A stretch of 64,000 bases of DNA from Methylomonas aurea (GTDB lineage Bacteria > Pseudomonadota > Gammaproteobacteria > Methylococcales > Methylomonadaceae): NCBI RefSeq assembly GCF_024505045.1, contig NZ_JANIBM010000014.1:34578-98577 (forward strand). Direction: 5' to 3'. Under the pieces are notes generated by a model that saw only the letters and a program-made list of their open reading frames with translations, was not told the DNA's origin and made no database searches. The stretch's first letter is position 1; every line of letters starts with the position of its first letter. This document shows, one piece after another, positions 55,352 through 63,800 of the stretch. A program made the position numbers and the translations under genes.

Positions 55352-56170
55352 TCACTCGCAAAAATAACGCCTGTGTTCCAACACCGGGAACGACACCCGC
55401 ATTTTTTCCAGCCGGCTGATGTCGATTTCGCCGCAGACGAAGCCGGGGCCGGTCTTGTAGCAATCGAGCACTACGCCCCATGGATCCACGACCATGCTGT
55501 GGCCGTAGGTTTGCCTGCCGTTCATGTGAAAGCCGCCCTGGTTGGGTGCCAGCACGTAGCACAGGTTTTCGATGGCTCGCGCCCGCAGCAATACTTCCCA
55601 GTGCGCGGCGCCGGTTTTGGCAGTGAAAGCCGACGGAATCACTAAGATATCCAGGCCTTTTCGCGTCATGGGTCGGAAAAATTCCGGAAAACGCAGGTCA
55701 TAGCAGACGGCCACGCCGAGGCGGCCGAACGGGGTGTCGATCACGCAGGAACCGTCGCCGGCTTCCACCGAATCGGACTCGCGGTATTCCTCGGCGGTAT
55801 CGGGCACACTGACGTCGAACAGGTGCACCTTGTCGTAGCGGGCGACGCGTTCGCCTTGGTCGTTATAGATCAGGCAGGCCGCACGGACTTTATTCGGAAC
55901 CGAGGCCTGTACCGGCATCGTGCCGCCGATGATCCAGACGGCGTATTTTTTTGCCGTGGCGGCCAGAAACTCCTGAATCGGCCCCTGGCCGTCGGACTCG
56001 GCAACCTTGACCTTGTCGTATTCGTTCATGCCCATGATGGCGAAGTTTTCCGGTAAAGCCACCAGTTTGGCTCCGGCTTTGACCGCTTCGGCGATTTGTT
56101 TTTCAGCTTCGAGCAGGTTGGCGCTGACTTGCGGACCCGAAGCCATTTGAATGGCGGCACATAGTGTCAT
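55352..56170 (-). CDS. Nitrilase-superfamily amidase (deaminated glutathione amidase type)
   Basis: A 272-residue carbon-nitrogen hydrolase. The Glu-Lys-Cys triad is visible in ALPENFAIMG, RYDKVHLFD and AVCYDLRFPE. The substrate-loop sequences and length fit the Nit1/YbeM group that clears deaminated glutathione. It sits downstream of yhdP, as in many gammaproteobacteria (often with tldD, absent here). The start is ATG 56170. Confidence 0.87.
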   Translation of the reverse strand: MTLCAAIQMASGPQVSANLLEAEKQIAEAVKAGAKLVALPENFAIMGMNEYDKVKVAESDGQGPIQEFLAATAKKYAVWIIGGTMPVQASVPNKVRAACLIYNDQGERVARYDKVHLFDVSVPDTAEEYRESDSVEAGDGSCVIDTPFGRLGVAVCYDLRFPEFFRPMTRKGLDILVIPSAFTAKTGAAHWEVLLRARAIENLCYVLAPNQGGFHMNGRQTYGHSMVVDPWGVVLDCYKTGPGFVCGEIDISRLEKMRVSFPVLEHRRYFCE

Positions 56171-56238
56171 GAATAGTCCCTGGTGTTTTTAGTTGATTGC
56201 GTCGAATGGGGCCAAGCGGCCGGCCCGCAATTGGGCGG

Positions 56239-59200
56239 TCATTTGCCGAGCGAATCCAGCCACTCGAAGCCGGTCAGGCTGCGCCAAGCTTTCTTCACCA
56301 AACCGTCCTGATCGTGCAGCGGCGTGACTTCGACATTGCCCCACGGCCCGCTCAATTTGTATTGCGAGCCGAAGAAATATCCTTCTTTGTAATCGTCGGT
56401 CACCGCCTGGGTAATTATAGCGGCGATGCCGCCGACGATTGTACCAGCAATGGGAAGCGCGCCGGAACTCTTGGGCACCACCGCCACCCGCTGGTCCAGG
56501 GTCTTGTTCACCAGGTCGGCGCTGCCGGCGATACTGAGTTTGGCCGAGACGGCGTCGATCACCAAGTCGTCGGAATAGGCCAGACCGTTACCGATTTTGA
56601 CGGTGCCGGTAATCGTATCGAAGGCCAGACCCTGGCGATAAACGTCGCTGAAATCCAGGCTCAGGCGTTTGGCCCATTGTTCCATCGCGATCAGCCCCAG
56701 CAAGCGGCCGAAGCCGGGTTCGATGCTGGAGATACGGCCGTCGCTGAGCTTGAGCCGGAGCTGGCCGTTGATGCCGGCCAGAGAAAATTGCTGCGGCCCG
56801 CCGCGCCAACTGCCGTTGAAGCCGATATCGGCGTCGGTGCCGCGAAAGTCGTCGGTAAAGCCCAATTGCGACAGGAACAGGCCGAAGCCTTTCATGTTCA
56901 ATTTGCCGGTGAGTTGGGTGGAACTGGCGCTGCCCAATTTCAACCAGTCGGCGCTAAAGTCGATGGTGCCGGCGACGCTGGCCAGTTGCACGTGCTTGAA
57001 ATGAATGCCGTTGATCAGTCGTTCGGTGCGCAGTTTCAGATTACCCAAGTCCACGTTCCGCCATAGCAATTGCTTGCTGTCGATATCGATCAGCGGCAAA
57101 TCGCCGACGGCCGCTTCTTCGGCGTCGCCGAAATTCAGCCCTTCCATGGCCGTCAGATTCAGGTGCTCCATTTGCAGACGGATGCGTTCGGTCCCGCCGC
57201 GCTGGTCCGGAATCGTGAAACGACCGCTGGCCATCGCGCTGTCGATGCTGCCTTGCCAGGCCTGGTCAGCATGTTGCATCCGGCAGCGCACCGCGCCTAA
57301 TGTATGTCCTTGCCAGATCAATTCGCCGGTGTCTAGCACCAGTTCCTTTAGCGCGGGCAGGCGCCTTTGGTTGTCGCCGTCGCCGAACGCGGCCAGCGCT
57401 TCGGATAATTTGAATTGCGGTTGGCGGATTTCCAGCTTTAGGCCGGGGTGGTCGAAAATGTCCGAGCCGCCTTCGCCGTAAACGATATGCGCTGAATGCA
57501 GCCCGTTACGCTGGCCGTCGATTTGCAGTGTCGCCTGCACATTCCGGCCGTAACCGATATGCAACGGCACGAATTCGCCGTCGTCCAGCAAAAAACGTAA
57601 ATTCAACGCGCGTTCTTCGCCTGCGGTCTTGCTCAGTCCTTCCGGCGCATCCAGGCTGACGCCTTGCAGATTGCTGGTAATTTGCAGGACGTCGGGCTGA
57701 TCTGTGGCATAAGGCAGAGACAGTGCGACTTGGTAGTTGAAGCCGCCTTTGGCGGCCTGGGTTTTCAAAAAAGGGAACTGCTTTTGCAGGCGCTCGACGT
57801 CGGTGACGCCGCTGATCAATAATTGCGTCGCGTTCTGGTCGCTTTGCAATTGGCCGCGTATCGGATAGCCCAGGGTTCTGGCTTCGAGCGGGCTGCTGCT
57901 GACGCGGTCTTCGGTGAAGTGCAGTACGCCGCCGATGTTGTCGACCATAAGATCGACCGGCTTCAGCAGCAGGCGCGCCTTATCCAGATGGGCATCGACT
58001 TTCACCGTGGTCGGCAGGGTGTCGTAATAGGCGATTTTCAGATCCAAGTCGACTTGGGTGTCGCCCTCCGGCGCCAGTACTTTGGCCAGCGGATCGGTTT
58101 TGACGTGCAGCGGGGTTTTTTGCAGATATTGCAGGCTTTGCGGCAGCTTACTGTGTACTTGGCCCCAGACGTAGACGTAATCGCTGTTGGCTAAATCCGG
58201 AATCGTCACGACGGCCTGATCGATATCCACATCTTCGCTACGGCCGCCGTCGATGGCAACTTGCAGGTCGGAGCCGAGAAACTGCACGTCGGCATGCACC
58301 GCGCGCAAATGCGGCCACAAGGCATTGAACTGGATTTCGCCGTCGTCTATCGCAAACACCACTTCGAAACGGCCGGCGCCGTTGCTGAACGGAAAGTCCG
58401 CCAGCTTGCCCTGCAACAGCATTTCGCCCTTGTCGATATGGCCGCCGATAAAGGCGTCGTCCAACCAGGCTACGGCGTCCTTGCCCATGATTTTAGCCGG
58501 CAGGTAGCGCGGCACCTTGCTGATGTCGGCGAAATTGCCGAAGCGGGTGCGCATGTCCAGTACCGGACTGCCGCCGTTGTTCGGGATGCTCAATCGCAGC
58601 CGGGTTGTGGTTTGGAAGTCGGCGCTGTCCAATTGCAGGCCTTCGCTGGAAAATTGCCAATCGCTGCCGGTTTGCAACCAGTCCAGCCGCCCAGTCAGGC
58701 GGGCGATCTCCAGTTTGTCGCGGAACAGTTCCGGCGCGTCGAAACCGGCGCGTTCGGTGGCGAATACCAATTGCCCTCCTTGGTCGCCGGCACTAATGCT
58801 GCCGCGCAAGCCTTGCAATTGCGGCATGCCGTCGACGGCGTCGATGCCGAGTTCGGCAAACCCGCCATGCAGGGCGTAATGCTGTAGCGTGCTGTCGCTG
58901 TAAAACGCCGCGTCGCGCAATTCGCCGCGCGGATTCAGCTTCAACCAGCGTTCGTAGCCGGCGGCGTCGGCCAGAAACGGCGCGGTCAAATGGTCCAGCG
59001 CCTGCAGATTCAGGGTTTCGATACGGCCGCCGAGATTGCCTTGGGCGTCGCGCTGCAGGTAAAACTCGCCGCCGTGCCAGCGTTGGCGATTGCTGACCGC
59101 ATTCATGTCGTAAACGCCCCAGCGCTGGCGGCCGTCGGTTTCGCTCCAGGCCAGATTGCCCTCGAAGGTGTCCAATTGCAGGGATTTGTTGCCTTGTTTG

Positions 59201-60045
59201 CCGATTTTGATCTGCTGACCCTGAACGTAACCGGCAATCCGGTAAGGCGTCGAGTCGCGCCAATCGCTCCACAGCCGAATATCGCCGGAACCCGAATACA
59301 AATGCAGTCCGGCCGGTAAGTCTTCGATCAACCAGGCCGGACCTTGCAAATTGTCGCCTTCGACGTAGAGCCGGCCGTTGATCGCATCGGCCTGGAAAAT
59401 ATTGCCGTGCAATAGTGCGGAAATCCGCAAGCTGTCGCCCAACGAGTCCGGCAACCGGCTGATCAAATGGATTTCGTGGTCTTGTTCGGCACGGTGGTTT
59501 TCGATGCGTAAGTCGAAGTTAGCGATCGTCACCGGCGGCCGCTGCCGTTTCAAGTCCAGCCAAGTGACCTGGCTTTGCAGGATTTCGTATTGGCCGCCTT
59601 CCAGCAACCACAGCGGTTGCTCGTCGCTGCTATGCAGGCCTTTGATGCGCAGGGCGCCGTCGGCATCGCGGATGATGTCTAGTTTGGCGCCGACCAGCGT
59701 GACCCAGCCGGAGGCCATCGCATCCTGGGTGAACAACCATTCCAGCAAATTGATGCCGATCCGGACCTGTTGCAAACTGATCGCCGGTTTGGTGCCGGCT
59801 TCCGCGGCGTCTATCGTGATGTCGCGCAGTATCAATTCCGGGCTGAAGCCGCGCATTTTGGCGCTGAGCCGGCCTATGTGCAGCGGCACGCCGCTGATGC
59901 GGCGAATTTCGCTTTCCAGCCGTTGGCGGTGGTCGGCGATGTCGATCAGAAACAGCCTGACCGCGCTCAATGCCAGCGCCGCCGCGATCAGCGACCAGAA
60001 CAGCAGGTGCCGGGTGGCCCGGCTGACATGGCGGTGGATAACCAA
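56239..60045 (-). CDS. yhdP: YhdP, AsmA-like phospholipid transport protein
   Basis: A 1268-residue protein: an N-terminal membrane anchor (about residues 12-32) and a very long repetitive beta-rich periplasmic body, ending in the AsmA-like C-terminal region (SDGRISSIEPGFGRLLGLIA, then TGTVKIGNGLAYSDDLVIDA and AIITQAVTDDYKEGYFFG). YhdP forms a bridge moving phospholipids to the outer membrane. The first codon is TTG 60045; no ATG is in the right frame nearby. It follows rng by nine bases. Confidence 0.92.
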   Translation of the reverse strand: MVIHRHVSRATRHLLFWSLIAAALALSAVRLFLIDIADHRQRLESEIRRISGVPLHIGRLSAKMRGFSPELILRDITIDAAEAGTKPAISLQQVRIGINLLEWLFTQDAMASGWVTLVGAKLDIIRDADGALRIKGLHSSDEQPLWLLEGGQYEILQSQVTWLDLKRQRPPVTIANFDLRIENHRAEQDHEIHLISRLPDSLGDSLRISALLHGNIFQADAINGRLYVEGDNLQGPAWLIEDLPAGLHLYSGSGDIRLWSDWRDSTPYRIAGYVQGQQIKIGKQGNKSLQLDTFEGNLAWSETDGRQRWGVYDMNAVSNRQRWHGGEFYLQRDAQGNLGGRIETLNLQALDHLTAPFLADAAGYERWLKLNPRGELRDAAFYSDSTLQHYALHGGFAELGIDAVDGMPQLQGLRGSISAGDQGGQLVFATERAGFDAPELFRDKLEIARLTGRLDWLQTGSDWQFSSEGLQLDSADFQTTTRLRLSIPNNGGSPVLDMRTRFGNFADISKVPRYLPAKIMGKDAVAWLDDAFIGGHIDKGEMLLQGKLADFPFSNGAGRFEVVFAIDDGEIQFNALWPHLRAVHADVQFLGSDLQVAIDGGRSEDVDIDQAVVTIPDLANSDYVYVWGQVHSKLPQSLQYLQKTPLHVKTDPLAKVLAPEGDTQVDLDLKIAYYDTLPTTVKVDAHLDKARLLLKPVDLMVDNIGGVLHFTEDRVSSSPLEARTLGYPIRGQLQSDQNATQLLISGVTDVERLQKQFPFLKTQAAKGGFNYQVALSLPYATDQPDVLQITSNLQGVSLDAPEGLSKTAGEERALNLRFLLDDGEFVPLHIGYGRNVQATLQIDGQRNGLHSAHIVYGEGGSDIFDHPGLKLEIRQPQFKLSEALAAFGDGDNQRRLPALKELVLDTGELIWQGHTLGAVRCRMQHADQAWQGSIDSAMASGRFTIPDQRGGTERIRLQMEHLNLTAMEGLNFGDAEEAAVGDLPLIDIDSKQLLWRNVDLGNLKLRTERLINGIHFKHVQLASVAGTIDFSADWLKLGSASSTQLTGKLNMKGFGLFLSQLGFTDDFRGTDADIGFNGSWRGGPQQFSLAGINGQLRLKLSDGRISSIEPGFGRLLGLIAMEQWAKRLSLDFSDVYRQGLAFDTITGTVKIGNGLAYSDDLVIDAVSAKLSIAGSADLVNKTLDQRVAVVPKSSGALPIAGTIVGGIAAIITQAVTDDYKEGYFFGSQYKLSGPWGNVEVTPLHDQDGLVKKAWRSLTGFEWLDSLGK

Positions 60046-60054
60046 AGCTTTGGC

Positions 60055-61512
60055 CTATAACAACACCACGTCGTAGTGTTCCTGGTTGTATTCGGCTTCG
60101 GCGCGAATCTTGATCGCCACCTTCAAAAACACTTCCAGCTCGGCCAGCATGTCGGCTTCCTCGTCCAGCAGCATTTCCACCACCTGCTCCGAGGCCAGTA
60201 CCAGAATCTGCTGCACGCTGTATTGGCGCACCACGCGGATGATTTCGCGGAAAATCTCCAGGCAGATCGATTCGGCGGTTTTCAGTACGCCGCGGCCGCC
60301 GCAAGTCGAGCAAGGCTCGCACAGAATGTGTTCCAGGCTCTCGCGGGTACGCTTGCGGGTCATTTCCACCAAGCCCAGCGCCGACACCTCGGTGATCTTG
60401 GTTTTGGCGTGGTCTTTTTCCAGATTGCGCTGCAGCGCGGCCAACACTTGCTTCTTGTGCTCGTCGCTTTGCATATCGATGAAATCGATAATGATGATGC
60501 CGCCCAAGTTGCGCAGCCGCAGCTGGCGGGAAATGGTTTGCGCCGCTTCCAGGTTGGTCTTGAAGATGGTTTCTTCCAGGTTGCGGCCGCCGACGTAGCC
60601 GCCGGTATTGACGTCCACCGTCGTCATCGACTCGGTCTGGTCGAACACCAGATGGCCGCCGGACTTGAGCTTGACCTTGCGGTCCAGCGCCTTGCTGATC
60701 TCGTCCTCGACGTTGTAGATGTCGAACACCGGCCGCTCGCCGGAGTAATGTTCGATCACCGAGACGATTTCCGGGACGAAGGTCTCGGCGAATTCGACCA
60801 GCTTCAAAAAGGTTTCCTTGGAATCGACCCGGATTTTTTCGATGCCGTCTTTGTACAAATCGCGCAAGGTGCGGATGCTCAGCGGCAGGTCTTCGTGGAT
60901 CAAGGATTTGACTTTGGCCTTTTTGCTCTTGTCCAGGATGGACTCCCAGAGTTTGTGCAAGAAGGTCATGTCGGAATACAGAATCACTTCCTCGACGCAT
61001 TCGGCGGCGGTACGGGCGATGAAGCCGCCCGGCACCTGGTGTTTTTGCTGGTAGGCCTCGATGCAGGCCCGCAGCCGGGCGCGTTCGGACTCGCATTCGA
61101 TGCGCTGCGACACGCCGGAGTTGCCGGCATAAGGCATGTAGACCTGGTAGCGCGACGGAATCGAAATGTCGGTGGTGAGCCGGGCGCCCTTGTTGCCGAG
61201 CGGGTCCTTGGTGACTTGCACCACCAGTTTCTGGCCTTCCTTCAGGTAATGTTCGATGTTCTCCGAGCCTTTTTCGGCCAATTCCTGGCTGCTGAAGTCG
61301 GACAAATGCAGAAAGGCGGCCTTGTCCAGGCCGATGTCGACGAAGGCGGCCTGCATGCCCGGCAATACCCGGCACACCTCGCCCTTGTAAATGTTGCCGA
61401 CCAAGCCTTTCTGGCGGACGCGCTCGATGATCAGTTCCTGCAATACGCCGTTTTCGATGACGGCGACCCGGGTTTCCGGCGGCGTCACATTGATTAATAT
61501 TTCTTCGCTCAT
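60055..61512 (-). CDS. rng: Ribonuclease G
   Basis: A 485-residue endoribonuclease: N-terminal S1 domain (about residues 35-130), RNase H-like and 5'-sensor parts, the catalytic DNase I-like domain with acidic residues in TVDVNTGGYVGG and IIIIDFIDM, and the zinc link CEPCSTCGGRG. It matures 16S rRNA 5' ends. The length excludes RNase E, which carries a long C-terminal scaffold. The start overlaps the maf stop by four bases. Confidence 0.95.
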   Translation of the reverse strand: MSEEILINVTPPETRVAVIENGVLQELIIERVRQKGLVGNIYKGEVCRVLPGMQAAFVDIGLDKAAFLHLSDFSSQELAEKGSENIEHYLKEGQKLVVQVTKDPLGNKGARLTTDISIPSRYQVYMPYAGNSGVSQRIECESERARLRACIEAYQQKHQVPGGFIARTAAECVEEVILYSDMTFLHKLWESILDKSKKAKVKSLIHEDLPLSIRTLRDLYKDGIEKIRVDSKETFLKLVEFAETFVPEIVSVIEHYSGERPVFDIYNVEDEISKALDRKVKLKSGGHLVFDQTESMTTVDVNTGGYVGGRNLEETIFKTNLEAAQTISRQLRLRNLGGIIIIDFIDMQSDEHKKQVLAALQRNLEKDHAKTKITEVSALGLVEMTRKRTRESLEHILCEPCSTCGGRGVLKTAESICLEIFREIIRVVRQYSVQQILVLASEQVVEMLLDEEADMLAELEVFLKVAIKIRAEAEYNQEHYDVVLL

Positions 61513-62087
61513 TGAATTACTTCTATGCCGGCTTGGCTCAACAGTTGTGCGGTTTCGAACAGCGGCAGGCCCATCACCCCGGAAAAACTGCCGGCGATCG
61601 ACTCGATAAACACGCTGGCCAGCCCCTGAATCGCATAGGCACCGGCTTTATCGCAAGGTTCCCCGGTTTGCCAATAGGCCACGATTTCCTGGTGGCTGAG
61701 GGGGCGGAAACGCACTTCGCTGACGCTCACGGCCTGCCAATGGTTTTGCCCGCTACGCAAGGATACCGCGCTATACACCTGGTGGCTGCGGCCGGACAGC
61801 CGGCTCAGCATTTCGATGGCATGTTGCAGATCGTCGGGCTTGCCCAAAATCCGGCCGTCGCAAATCACGCTGGTGTCGGCGGCCAGTATCGGCAAGCGGC
61901 TGTCGCTTTGCGCCGCACACACGGCCGATTTTTCGGCGGCGACCCGCTCGACGTAGGCGGCCGGGGCTTCGCCGGGGATCGGGGTTTCGTCGATGTCGAC
62001 GGCCATGACGGCGTGGCGGATGCCGATTTGGGCCAGTAATTCGCGGCGGCGCGGCGACGCCGAGGCCAGGATTAGTTGAGGGTTCAT
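61509..62087 (-). CDS. maf: Maf-family dTTP/UTP pyrophosphatase
   Basis: A 192-residue enzyme with the Maf N-terminus LILASASPRRRELLAQIG, the catalytic Asp in PILAADTSVI, and the pyrimidine-specific-looking loop KPDDLQHAIEML and FIESIAGSFSGVMGLPL. Maf proteins hydrolyse abnormal nucleotides. The ATG 62087 is set by the conserved start. It lies between rlmH and rng. Confidence 0.94.
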   Translation of the reverse strand: MNPQLILASASPRRRELLAQIGIRHAVMAVDIDETPIPGEAPAAYVERVAAEKSAVCAAQSDSRLPILAADTSVICDGRILGKPDDLQHAIEMLSRLSGRSHQVYSAVSLRSGQNHWQAVSVSEVRFRPLSHQEIVAYWQTGEPCDKAGAYAIQGLASVFIESIAGSFSGVMGLPLFETAQLLSQAGIEVIQ

Positions 62088-62091
62088 GCCG

Positions 62092-62556
62092 TTAACGGTG
62101 GTAAGGATGGTTGTTGAGCAGACTCCAGGCCCGGTATATTTGTTCGGCAACGACGATACGCACCAGCGGATGCGGGAAGGTCAGCGGCGACAGGCTCCAG
62201 GATTCGCGCGCCAACTCTTTGACCTGCGGCGCCAGGCCTTCCGGGCCGCCAACCATCAGCGCAACCGGCTGGCCGTTGCCGAGCCAGCGCTGCAAAGCCT
62301 GCGCCAGATCAGAGGTAGACCAGGGTTTGCCCGGAATATCCAGCGTCACGACGTGGGCGCGCGGCGGCAAGGCGGCGATCATCCGTTCGCCTTCGTCGCG
62401 GGTAATCCGGGCCAGGTCGCCGCTTTTGCGCTTGTCCGGCGCGATTTCGCGCAGTAGCAACTCGCACTCGCGCGGCAGCCGCTTGGCGTACTCATTATAA
62501 CCTTGCTGTACCCAGTCCGGCATTTTGCTGCCGACGGCGATCAGATGAATTTGCAT
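62092..62556 (-). CDS. rlmH: 23S rRNA pseudouridine-1915 N3-methyltransferase
   Basis: A 154-residue SPOUT methyltransferase. It begins MQIHLIAVGSKMPDWVQQGY and has the knot sequence LMVGGPEGLAPQVKE and SLSPLTFPHPLVRIVVAEQIYRA-type end (its core SLSPLTFPHPLVR is present). Length matches E. coli RlmH (155). It starts the rlmH-maf-rng-yhdP-nitrilase run on the minus strand. Confidence 0.96.
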   Translation of the reverse strand: MQIHLIAVGSKMPDWVQQGYNEYAKRLPRECELLLREIAPDKRKSGDLARITRDEGERMIAALPPRAHVVTLDIPGKPWSTSDLAQALQRWLGNGQPVALMVGGPEGLAPQVKELARESWSLSPLTFPHPLVRIVVAEQIYRAWSLLNNHPYHR

Positions 62557-62629
62557 GGCGGGGAGGATACACAGAAGCGGCAAAGCTGACAACGCAGGGC
62601 GGCCGGCAGAGGGCGACGCCGCGGTTAAA

Positions 62630-63616
62630 TTAAAGCGCCAAGTCGTCCAATGGGCTGACAACACCTTGGCCGCCTTGATTCAGCACATGGGTGTGAATCA
62701 TTGTGGTTTCCAGCTCGCTATGTCCCAATAAGGCTTGAATGGTGCGAATATCGGTGCCGCGTTGCAGCAAGTGCGTAGCAAAACTGTGGCGGAACGTATG
62801 GGCCGATACTCGCTTGTTGAGGCCGGCCTGCCGAACCGCCGCTTTAATCGCCTTATTGATTAGCGATTGGTCTACATGATGGCGGCGAGTCTTGCCGGAT
62901 AAAGGATCGACCGATAACGAACGGGCCGGGAACACATATTGCCAGCCCCATTCGCGCTCGGCATTGGGGTATTTCTTGGTCAGTGCATGAGGCAGATACA
63001 CTGCGCCGAAACCGGCTGCCAAATCCTGATCGTGAATTGCCTTGACCTTCTCCAGATGATTTTGCAGCATCGGCACCATGGCCGCCGAAAACGTCGTCAC
63101 CCTGTCCTTATCGCCCTTGCCGGAGCGCACGGTAATCTGCCTGTAGGCGTAATCGATATCCTGCACTCGCAAGCGGACGGCTTCGGAAATGCGTAAACCG
63201 CTACCGTACAAAAACTTGACCACCAATTGCGCGACGCCTTCCACCCGCGGCAAAACCTGCTTGATCTCGTCCACCGACAGCACCACCGGAATATGACGGC
63301 TGGATTTGGAGCGAATCGCTTCGATACGCTTGAGCAGTGGGACACCCAAAACCTGCTTGTACAAAAACACCAGTGCATTCATGGCTTGGTTCTGGGTGGC
63401 GGACGCCACCTGGCGCTCGGTGGCCAAGTAGCTCAAAAACGCCTCGATCTTGGCCTCGGCATCCTCCAGCAAAGCAGCCCTTTCGCTCAGCCGATGAAAC
63501 TTGACGAATTGCTTGATCCACTCGCAATAGGTGCGCTCGGTATGCAGCGAATAATGCTTGAGCCGCATAATGCGGCGCACGTCTTCCAGCAAGGTTGGCG
63601 ATTTTGTGCTTGACAT
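62630..63616 (-). CDS. Integron integrase IntI, catalytic Tyr replaced by His
   Basis: A 328-residue tyrosine recombinase of the IntI class: the N-terminal SAM-like core-binding domain (about residues 10-100) and catalytic domain (about 115-325). The IntI-specific insert is present (LPHALTKKYPNAEREWGW, then YVFPARSLSVDPLSGKTRRH). Active-site Arg (SGLRISEAV), Lys (SGKGDKDR), HxxR (HTFRHSF) and His (GHSELETT) are all intact. At the nucleophile it reads TMIHTHVLN rather than TMIYTHVL: codon CAC at 62693-62695 (residue 308). ATG 63616 is preferred to a TTG ten codons earlier. Confidence 0.93.
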   Translation of the reverse strand: MSSTKSPTLLEDVRRIMRLKHYSLHTERTYCEWIKQFVKFHRLSERAALLEDAEAKIEAFLSYLATERQVASATQNQAMNALVFLYKQVLGVPLLKRIEAIRSKSSRHIPVVLSVDEIKQVLPRVEGVAQLVVKFLYGSGLRISEAVRLRVQDIDYAYRQITVRSGKGDKDRVTTFSAAMVPMLQNHLEKVKAIHDQDLAAGFGAVYLPHALTKKYPNAEREWGWQYVFPARSLSVDPLSGKTRRHHVDQSLINKAIKAAVRQAGLNKRVSAHTFRHSFATHLLQRGTDIRTIQALLGHSELETTMIHTHVLNQGGQGVVSPLDDLAL

Positions 63617-63650
63617 CAAATTATTAACGAATATAGTGAGGCGCAAGCTG

Positions 63651-63656
63651 ATTATA
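63651..63656 (-). promoter_or_regulatory. -10 box of the integrase promoter
   Basis: Minus-strand TATAAT, perfect consensus, 35 bases before the intI start. The -35 at 16-17 bases is poor (TAAATT), and the first GGCA-N4-TGCC dyad (63659-63670) lies in the spacer, so a regulator there would block it. Confidence 0.5.
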
Positions 63657-63658
63657 GA

Positions 63659-63781
63659 GGCAAATGTGCCCGAATTTATGGCAAATATCCGGTTATCAAG
63701 GCAGATGTGCCCGGTTTGGCGGTTATCAGGGCAAAAGTGCCCGAAATGGCCGGCAATATCAACTTGTCGGGCAGATTTGCC
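63659..63781. repeat. Array of four GGCA-N4-TGCC dyads
   Basis: Dyads at 63659-63670, 63700-63711, 63730-63741 and 63770-63781, plus a decayed copy at 63680-63691. The first three share an extended unit, TTATCARGGCARATGTGCCCG-like, in direct orientation; the fourth has the same unit inverted. CGGTTATCA also appears at 63690, 63720 and again at the very end (63992-64000), where the window stops. Confidence 0.8.
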
Positions 63782-63793
63782 TGATAATCAATA

Positions 63794-63800
63794 GTTAGGC
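63794..63800 (+). other. attI-like recombination core GTTAGGC
   Basis: GTTAGGC matches the integron core consensus GTTRRRY, lies 178 bases upstream of the divergently read intI, and directly follows the dyad array. No complementary GCCTAAC is seen near it, so it is not an attC. Position and core suggest attI. Confidence 0.55.

Noticed and set aside
60076..61497. 473-codon plus-strand frame opposite rng
   Set aside because: An antisense shadow: RNase G motifs on the minus strand are complete and the plus frame has no domain.
63659..63781. CRISPR array
   Set aside because: Units are short, unevenly spaced, one is inverted, and there are no spacers or cas genes.
63794..63800. attC site
   Set aside because: No matching RYYYAAC partner or folded stem around this GTTAGGC; position by intI fits attI better.
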